DNA of 43,150 nucleotides, from IMG/VR virus record IMGVR_UViG_3300032770_000042, positions 1 through 43,150 of that record; one strand, given 5' to 3'. Below the pieces are notes generated by a model, which worked only from the letters and a program-made list of their open reading frames with translations, was not told where the DNA came from and made no database searches. The stretch is from a virus. Below are positions 38,018 through 43,150 of the stretch, piece after piece. Numbering within the stretch: the first letter of the stretch is position 1; every line of letters begins with the position of its first letter. The translations under genes were made by a program, and so were the position numbers.

Positions 38018-40117
38018 TCACGTCGCGACTTCCGCCTTCTCCCTCGAGCTCAGCCTCTCCATCGCCGGGTCCGGCACCAGGTCAGCCAGGATGGCCCCCA
38101 GCACCTGCTGATTAGCCAGGTCCCGCGCGTGATCATTCTTGGACTCCTTCCAAAACACCTTGGTTTGTCCCGTGCGCGCATTGAACTCCGTCTTGCGCAC
38201 CCGGGCCGCCATCTGGAGCGCGTATTCCTTTTCCATGTCGGCGTCATCCGTATTCAGCGGTTCCTCCCAATGCCCGTGGTCAATGAGCTCCTGCACCTTC
38301 TGGTTGAGCTGCGGCTTCGAGAAAATGATTAGCGGACAATACTTCCGGCCAGACGACCCCGAGCCCGGGTCACCCCACGTCATCGGCGCGTAAGCCTTTT
38401 GCACCGTCCGCCGCGGCTGCCCCGCCGGCGTCTTTAATCGGTGGGTGAACGAATCCTCATTGCTGCCGCGCACGGCAATCCACCCGTACTTCAAGCAAGC
38501 CGCATAAACCCCATGGTCCCCCTTGGGCAGAAAGGCCGAATCACAAAACGCCCGGTTCGCCGGCACCTTGTATTTCTCCCGGAGCACCTCGAGGGCGGCG
38601 AACCCGTACGCCTTGCCGAACCCGAGCCGTCTGGTTTTACCGACGCCCCAGGCCCGCACCGACCACCAATACAAATCCTCCTCCTGCCGGTCCGCCGAAA
38701 AGAACCTGGCTTTTTCCTCCGGCCAATCCGACTCGATGACGTACTCCGTCCGCTTGAAATGCAGCCCCCCCTTAAGCAGCGACTCCTCATCCTTAAACAT
38801 CGCCCGCCGCTTCTGGTAGAACTGGAGCTTCGGCTTGAGGTCCCCTCTCCTCTCGGCATTGCAAGCGTCGAGCCACAACTCGACCAGCTCGTCCCACGGA
38901 AAATCAATCACCGCCTCCCAATGAAACGAATCAATCTTCCCCTCCCACTCAGAAGGGTGACGAGTGACGAGTGACGAGTGACGCGGGGCGCCTTCTCCTG
39001 GGGCCGGGATACTGTTCAAATGATCAGTATCCAGCCCACCACTAGCCATTTGGATAGTAGCCCCCTCCGTTTCAGCATTCTGCCTTCTGCCTTCTTCCTT
39101 CCCCCTCAGTGCCTCCGCGCCTCCGTGGTTCCCTCCCCCTCCCCCACTCCGCATTCCGCCTTCCGCATTCTGCATTCGCCGCCACTGCCCCGTCCGATTC
39201 CACTCCCCCTTCGTCCGCGCCCCCTCGAGCATCGGATACTTGCAATGCGGGCATTCAAACCGGATCGTCGGCAAACACTTTGGGATGTCCCAGTCCCCGC
39301 TCGGCAACCGGTAATGATTCCACGTGATGCCCCAAAAACTCCCGTCCACCCGCTGCCCGGAGAAAATCGGGTCGAAGTACCTCCGACACTCCGGATTCAA
39401 ACACTGCACCTCCCACTCATGCAACAGCCCGCGATGATAATGCCGGAACCAATCCGACTCCTCCATCTCGACCCCATCCTTAGGCCCTCCCTGTGAAATG
39501 CAGAGCACCTTGCTCGTCTGCATCTTCAGGTAATCCCCGATGCGCCCCATCGCCTCCCCCATCTTGCCCTGGTCCCACATCCACACCTCCTCGAGCCGCA
39601 AGTACCGGATGCCTTTGGCCTGCAAGTTCCCCAGCGACGGCCCGCGCACATACCACGTGTGCCCGTGGTTAAACAGAATCTCGTCATCCCGCTGCTTGTG
39701 TCGGTTCGCCGGGAAGAGCGCCGCGACCGGCGGACACTTTTCAAAAATCCGTTTGATGCGTTCCTCCGCGTGGTCGCTCGCGACCTTCTCCGTCTGGAAC
39801 ACATCCATGTAGGGCCCCGGATCATTCGCCAGCGTCCAGGGACAGAACACATCCCCAATCAGCGACCCGCCGCCCCGGACCGGCTTGAGCACATTCACCC
39901 CCCGCTTCCGATCATTCTGGAGCGAATCGAAGATCTGCAGGAAGTGCCGCGAATCCGAGCAATCGAAAAAACCGGTCTTGGTGATGGGCGGCGACAACCA
40001 CACAAACTCGTGGGCCCACTCCGGGATCGGCCGCCGGTCCCTCGGTACAAAAATCGAATGCCACTCCTGTCTCAGATCATTCGGGCTTCGGATTTCGGGC
40101 TTCGGAGTTGCCGTCAT
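38018..40117 (-). CDS. terminase large subunit (lambda GpA-like) with repeat-derived insertion
   Basis: A 699-residue packaging motor and nuclease. ATPase part: an unusual P-loop VLKPVRGGGSLIGD and a Walker B-like YLRLEEVW. A CLNPECRRYF...CPHCK zinc site follows near residues 240-310. Between TGQWRR and KIDSFHWEAV lie about 75 residues translated from repeat arrays (38950-39175; NAEGGMRSGG, HGGAEALRG, SSLVTRHPS). Codons 4-12 also come from a family E unit (PKPEIRSPN). The ATG lies in an ATGA overlap, five bases after AAGGAG. Confidence 0.88.
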   Translation of the reverse strand: MTATPKPEIRSPNDLRQEWHSIFVPRDRRPIPEWAHEFVWLSPPITKTGFFDCSDSRHFLQIFDSLQNDRKRGVNVLKPVRGGGSLIGDVFCPWTLANDPGPYMDVFQTEKVASDHAEERIKRIFEKCPPVAALFPANRHKQRDDEILFNHGHTWYVRGPSLGNLQAKGIRYLRLEEVWMWDQGKMGEAMGRIGDYLKMQTSKVLCISQGGPKDGVEMEESDWFRHYHRGLLHEWEVQCLNPECRRYFDPIFSGQRVDGSFWGITWNHYRLPSGDWDIPKCLPTIRFECPHCKYPMLEGARTKGEWNRTGQWRRMQNAEGGMRSGGGGGNHGGAEALRGKEEGRRQNAETEGATIQMASGGLDTDHLNSIPAPGEGAPRHSSLVTRHPSEWEGKIDSFHWEAVIDFPWDELVELWLDACNAERRGDLKPKLQFYQKRRAMFKDEESLLKGGLHFKRTEYVIESDWPEEKARFFSADRQEEDLYWWSVRAWGVGKTRRLGFGKAYGFAALEVLREKYKVPANRAFCDSAFLPKGDHGVYAACLKYGWIAVRGSNEDSFTHRLKTPAGQPRRTVQKAYAPMTWGDPGSGSSGRKYCPLIIFSKPQLNQKVQELIDHGHWEEPLNTDDADMEKEYALQMAARVRKTEFNARTGQTKVFWKESKNDHARDLANQQVLGAILADLVPDPAMERLSSREKAEVAT
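38950..39178. repeat. repeats N, L, B, L inside the large terminase gene
   Basis: GTGACGA heptamers (38957-38983), CATTCTGCCTTCTGCC (39068-39095), a family B unit (39107-39131) and CATTCCGCCTTCCGC (39150-39178) are all translated. A GATACTG/CAGTATC inverted repeat lies between them. Confidence 0.88.
40079..40105. repeat. family E repeat at the terminase N-terminus
   Basis: CGGGCTTCGGATTTCGGGCT is translated as PKPEIRSPN near the start of the large terminase. Confidence 0.85.
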
Positions 40118-40740
40118 TGCCACTCCTTCTCGAGCTGCTGCAAAAACCCAAGCAACTCATCACACAACCGCTTCCCGTAGATCCGCGCCTGCGGAACATC
40201 CAAGCCGGCCACGGCCGTCGGGTACTCATTCACCAGGCGTTGCTCCAGGATCGCCACCGCCGGCGCCAGCGATCTTCTAAGCGAGGCCTTCACGCTCGCC
40301 TTCGTGACGAGGAGCGCCGCCTTCTCGTCATTGTCGAGTTTGAGCTTACGGATCTCCTCGATCGTCTTCTGGTCCTTGAGCGACGACCCCGGCTTCCGGA
40401 GCGCCGCCTCGACATCCTCGAGCCGATAGAATTTGGTCCTGCCCTCCACCCTGGTCGGCGCCACCCCCATCAGCGCCTTATCCAACGTGCGCCGATCCCG
40501 CCCGGTAAGCTTGGACAGCGCATTCACCGAATAATCCGCCCCCGCCCCGCTCGGCGCCTCGCTCCGCTCGGCGCCGCCACCCTGCGTTCTGGCGGCCTTG
40601 GCCCGCGTCCCCTCGCGCCGGCTGCCCGTCCCGCCGCCCTGGGCGCCCTGGGCGCGCCCGTGCCCCCTCGCGCGCGCAGCAGCCCCTTTGCGCGTGTTGG
40701 CGCCCCGTTGTGGAGGAGACTTACTTTTCGATCCTCTCAT
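40114..40740 (-). CDS. terminase small subunit (Nu1-like)
   Basis: A 208-residue protein, started at ATG 40740; a TTG five codons upstream is weaker. The N-terminal 65 residues are Lys/Arg/Gly-rich and disordered. A winged helix follows (YSVNALSKLTGRDRRTLDKAL, then TKFYRLEDVEAAL), then a helical body ending ELLGFLQQLEKEW, matching Nu1-type DNA-recognition subunits. It is coupled to the large subunit. It would find the packaging site on phage DNA. Confidence 0.82.
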   Translation of the reverse strand: MRGSKSKSPPQRGANTRKGAAARARGHGRAQGAQGGGTGSRREGTRAKAARTQGGGAERSEAPSGAGADYSVNALSKLTGRDRRTLDKALMGVAPTRVEGRTKFYRLEDVEAALRKPGSSLKDQKTIEEIRKLKLDNDEKAALLVTKASVKASLRRSLAPAVAILEQRLVNEYPTAVAGLDVPQARIYGKRLCDELLGFLQQLEKEWQ

Positions 40741-40878
40741 AGCCAACCCCGCCAAAGCCGGGTAACCTGCCGGCCGCCAAACCGAGTAGATTCCTTGTAA
40801 TACCGCCCAGGGCGCATATCAGGGTGAGCGTGGGATGATATTGGGACATGCGCTCGGCATAAACGATGTCAAGCAGGT

Positions 40879-41412
40879 TCAAGCCGCTGCTTTTGCCTCT
40901 TCTAGCTTTGGCTCGATGAAGAAGTTCTCCTCCTGCACGATTTCAATGCCGACACTCTTCAGCACTGCCTCATCCAAGCGACCGGCGTCCGGCTTGCTAT
41001 CCGATAGGATGCGCTGCCGGTCCACCTCTCGCTTGATGCGGATATACTGCTGCAGCGTCTTGCGCTTTTGAAGCGCAGCGATAACAAGTGCATCAGTCCA
41101 GTCCTTGAGCAGCCGGACACAGCGGGGCGCGTTCTTGAAGACCAGCACGACGTGCCGCATGTCCAGTGTTTTGCTCTCACCGAACTCCTGCTTGCGATTG
41201 GCCTTGGCCCAGGCGGACAAGACGGTCTCGTATCGCGCGATGCGCTCGAGCAACTCGTCCATTTTGCGTTTGAGCTTTTGAGCGGCGAAATCCGCCCGGT
41301 TTTTCTTGAACTTTATTGCGTCATGCTGAATGCGGAGCGCGACAATTTGCGCGCCGGCGGCTTCGGCCTGGTCGCGAGTGGTGATTTCGAGAGGAGTCGG
41401 ATCTTCGGCCAT
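40879..41412 (-). CDS. gam: Gam-like host-nuclease inhibitor
   Basis: A 177-residue protein. A long helical coiled-coil (residues 10-75, RMDELLERIARYE type), the middle MRHVVLVFKNAP and the end SVGIEIVQEENFFIEPKL match Mu Gam, which binds DNA ends and blocks host exonucleases. It would protect linear DNA at infection or replication. It lies between the replication initiator and the packaging genes. The 123-base gap to the small terminase shows no clear promoter. Confidence 0.8.
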   Translation of the reverse strand: MAEDPTPLEITTRDQAEAAGAQIVALRIQHDAIKFKKNRADFAAQKLKRKMDELLERIARYETVLSAWAKANRKQEFGESKTLDMRHVVLVFKNAPRCVRLLKDWTDALVIAALQKRKTLQQYIRIKREVDRQRILSDSKPDAGRLDEAVLKSVGIEIVQEENFFIEPKLEEAKAAA

Positions 41413-41521
41413 CCTGGCAGTGTCCCAGCGAATCGGCCGCCATAATAGTCAGCCAATGCGGCTAATCCATTCGGGTGACTGACGCGGATTGGAGCGCGTG
41501 TTATAAGTAGTCACGAAAATA
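41413..41521. promoter_or_regulatory. divergent promoter region between gam and the LuxR gene
   Basis: 109 bases with imperfect inverted repeats (CCAATGCGGCTAATCC and GACGCGGATTGG; AGTCAGCC and GGTGACT), between genes read in opposite directions. A clear -35/-10 pair is not visible. Confidence 0.45.
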
Positions 41522-41812
41522 GTGCACTGTGATCCGGCCCAACTGACTCGCAGGGAGCGCGAAATTGTCGGAGCGCGCGCTCAAGGTCATCCCTACAAGC
41601 AAATCGCCAATGATTTGCAGATCTCAGTCAACACGGTGAAAACGCACCTCGCTCGCGTCTTCATCAAGCTCGACGTGCAGTGCAGTCTCGAGCTCCTTCA
41701 GCGGATGCAACCGTGCGAATGCGATCAATGCCCCTATGCTATCGCTCCAGCCGATGACCATCGGGGAAGCAAGCTGATGACAGCTCTGCAGCGCACCAAA
41801 GGCCGCCGCTAA
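41522..41812 (+). CDS. LuxR-type HTH regulator
   Basis: A 96-residue protein starting at GTG. LTRREREIVGARAQGHPYKQ and IANDLQISVNTVKTHLARVF form a GerE/LuxR HTH with no sensing domain, and the tail has CECDQC. It is on the opposite strand from its neighbours. It could activate the late operon or gam. It resembles stand-alone LuxR HTH proteins used by phages as late activators. Confidence 0.75.
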   Translation: MHCDPAQLTRREREIVGARAQGHPYKQIANDLQISVNTVKTHLARVFIKLDVQCSLELLQRMQPCECDQCPYAIAPADDHRGSKLMTALQRTKGRR

Positions 41813-41830
41813 TCGATTCGCACCATAGAG

Positions 41831-43105
41831 CTAGATAGGCTCTGGACCATTCTTCAGCTCGTCCCAGTGCCTAATGCCGACCTGCTTTTTTACGTCGGTG
41901 GAAAGCCACGCCGGTTTCCAATCGAAGTTGTAACCCGTCCTCTCCAGGTCGCGGCCGCGAGCCAGGCCCTCTTCCAGCGCATCAGGGCAATTGCGCACCA
42001 CGCGCAACCGCCAAAAATCCTCTGAGCGCTTCATTTCATGCTCCCAGTGCGCTTCACTGGGGCTCGCGAAAAACTCGGTCAGCAGCTCAATGAACCGCGC
42101 TTCTTCGTCCCGGGTCACGCGGCGTGTTGGGAAAATCCCAACAGCGCCTCGCGCGCGCGCGCGAACGGTTTCGGTTAAGTCTCCACTGCAAGATCGGTTA
42201 CTTCGTTGCTCTGTTTCGTTTCGTACCCCGGGAAGGGGGGTACGGGGGGAAACCACGCCGGCGCCGACGCCGGGTGTTGGGATTTTCCCAACAGCAACAC
42301 TTTCAGGCCCGTCAACAGCGGGCAGAACCGCTGCTGTTGGGATTTTCCCAACACCGTGGGCCGAGCCAGGTGAGGGCCTGTTGGGATTTTCCCAACACCC
42401 GCGTTGGGGAGAATTTGCTCGCTCTGCGCCCACCGGAGATCGAGTCTCCGGTGGGCCAGTTGCCGTTTTGCCGAGCAAGGGGCCGGCCGCTTGATCTCCC
42501 GCCGGCGTCCGAATTGCGTCGCGAACACAACCGGCCGTCGGGGCCCCGGGAACCGGGCGAGGGGCCGAGCCCTCGCCTTGCGGCATCATTGGTGGTGAGT
42601 TACCACCAAATTCTACAAAAGTCCTGCGGAGAGCTTCGTCCAGGTCCGGCTCCTCCAGCTCCATCCACATTTGCTCGGAGGCGCTGCTCGGCTTCTTTCT
42701 TTGAGCGTCCCAGCGCTCCCAAATAACGTTGATTCCGTACCAGCCGGCCGATCGCCTTTTAGCCTGTCGCGGCGGCGCCATGATAATTTTAAGGCGCTCG
42801 AGCTCGTCGATCGCACGGGAAACATCCGCCTTATCCAGCCTCGTGTCTCCGAACCAATTGTCCAGAATGAAACAACGAAGGTTTGGAATCCATGCCCGTG
42901 TCTGGCCCCGATCGAACGTCCGGCGCCGGATCGTCCGCAGCACGGCCTGCTCTGCCCGGCTTAGCTTGCAGGTGTCGCACTCGTCATAGAACCGCAGTCG
43001 CGCCAATTCGATAACCGCTAAACCCTGGCTCATAGGGTTCGGCTGGCTCATAGGGTTCGGCTGGCTCATAGGGTTCGGCTGGCTCATAGGGTTCGGCTGG
43101 CTCAT
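41831..43105 (-). CDS. O-like replication initiator with internal origin
   Basis: A 424-residue reading from ATG 43105; each upstream 18-bp unit adds MSQPNP, and six units appear at the left contig end. Residues about 30-115 form a winged-helix domain as in Phage_rep_O (KLSRAEQAVLRTI, then DKADVSRAIDELERL). A Pro/Gly-rich linker follows that encodes the iterons (VGKIPT), then a C-terminal domain with WEHEMKRSEDFWRLR. As in lambda, the origin lies inside the gene. It would bind the iterons and recruit the helicase, here perhaps the HerA-like ATPase coded upstream. Confidence 0.8.
   Translation of the reverse strand: MSQPNPMSQPNPMSQPNPMSQPNPMSQGLAVIELARLRFYDECDTCKLSRAEQAVLRTIRRRTFDRGQTRAWIPNLRCFILDNWFGDTRLDKADVSRAIDELERLKIIMAPPRQAKRRSAGWYGINVIWERWDAQRKKPSSASEQMWMELEEPDLDEALRRTFVEFGGNSPPMMPQGEGSAPRPVPGAPTAGCVRDAIRTPAGDQAAGPLLGKTATGPPETRSPVGAERANSPQRGCWENPNRPSPGSAHGVGKIPTAAVLPAVDGPESVAVGKIPTPGVGAGVVSPRTPLPGVRNETEQRSNRSCSGDLTETVRARARGAVGIFPTRRVTRDEEARFIELLTEFFASPSEAHWEHEMKRSEDFWRLRVVRNCPDALEEGLARGRDLERTGYNFDWKPAWLSTDVKKQVGIRHWDELKNGPEPI
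42125..42397. other. replication origin: four 19-bp iterons
   Basis: TGTTGGGATTTTCCCAACA or its complement occurs at 42125-42143 (complement), 42275-42293, 42335-42353 and 42379-42397. Each has 8-bp arms around a 3-base centre. The first three keep the same reading frame of the initiator (VGIFPT/VGKIPT), and the fourth shifts frame (WENPN). A half site GTTGGGGA follows at about 42402. The spacing is irregular (150, 60, 44 bases). Four palindromic iterons in an O gene match the lambda plan. Confidence 0.8.
42428..42456. promoter_or_regulatory. inverted repeat beside the iterons
   Basis: GCCCACCGGAGA pairs perfectly with TCTCCGGTGGGC around TCGAG, about 30 bases past the last iteron. It may help melt or close the origin. 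Confidence 0.55.
42589..42609. promoter_or_regulatory. second inverted repeat in the initiator gene
   Basis: TTGGTGGT and ACCACCAA flank GAGTT, about 190 bases past the last iteron, at the border of the winged-helix domain. Confidence 0.45.
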
Positions 43106-43117
43106 AGGGTTCGGCTG
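43030..43117. repeat. 18-bp tandem repeat, right contig end (five units)
   Basis: Five copies start at 43030, 43048, 43066, 43084 and 43102, preceded by unique coding sequence of the replication initiator. From 43030 to the end the sequence equals positions 19-139, the terminal overlap of a circular molecule. The copy number differs from the left end, which means either true length variation or an assembly artefact. Confidence 0.97.
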
Positions 43118-43150
43118 CTACGCCATTTCGCCGGCTTGATTAGCTGCCAT

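Noticed and set aside
16889-40105. CRISPR array
   Set aside because: The repeats are 7-10 bp tandem units or small palindromes without regular unique spacers, and no cas gene is present.
1-43150. Integrated prophage with host flanks or att direct repeats at the window ends
   Set aside because: The terminal identity is an assembly overlap within the replication initiator gene, not an att site. attP lies inside at about 10.8 kb, and no host genes are present.

Overview
The window looks like the complete genome of a temperate, tailed, lambda-like siphovirus, assembled as a circular contig. Positions 19-139 recur exactly at 43030-43150, so the ends join and the unique length is about 43.0 kb. 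The host is probably a high-GC bacterium of the Verrucomicrobia/Planctomycetes type. That is inference: intergenic regions carry short 7-10 bp tandem repeats and small palindromes of the kind known from those chromosomes, and many late genes encode exported, Thr/Asn-rich proteins. No host gene is present.

Layout. (1) Early operon, minus strand, 8375 down to 223. About 20 small genes are chained by 4-bp ATGA/GTGA stop-start overlaps: a ribbon-helix-helix regulator, an HNH nuclease, zinc-binding and histone-like small proteins, an excisionase-like HTH protein, a ParB/KorB-like DNA-binding protein, a small Rossmann (TIR/deoxyribosyltransferase-like) protein and a HerA/FtsK-type ATPase. Across the circle junction it continues into a lambda O-like replication initiator (43105-41831). 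That gene starts with an 18-bp tandem repeat in which every unit supplies an in-frame ATG, and it contains four 19-bp iterons, a likely replication origin. (2) Lysogeny operon, plus strand, 8454-10563: a second ribbon-helix-helix protein, a zinc-ribbon membrane protein and a tyrosine integrase. Next comes a likely attP with a tRNA 3'-end core flanked by paired arm-like repeats. (3) LuxR-type regulator (plus) and Gam-like protein (minus), 40.9-41.8 kb. (4) Late operon, minus strand, 40740 down to 11077: terminase small and large subunits, an accessory/regulatory block, gpW-like connector, portal, S49 protease, scaffold-like coiled coil, major capsid, head completion, tail, fibre and lysis genes. 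A plus-strand two-gene insert (32986-33680) and a 780-bp non-coding region interrupt it.

The most unusual feature is a set of at least a dozen short-repeat families confined to the late half, about 16.9-40.1 kb. They fill intergenic gaps and also sit in frame inside coding sequence: about 22 codons in the portal, about 75 in the large terminase, and several segments in the tail-chaperone-like protein and the regulators. At several gene ends they supply the C-terminal tail or the stop codon, often with the ATGA coupling to the next gene intact. A second unusual feature is that at least eight late-operon proteins carry Sec, Tat or lipoprotein signals.

Product names come from reading protein motifs and gene order by eye. 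No database search was run.
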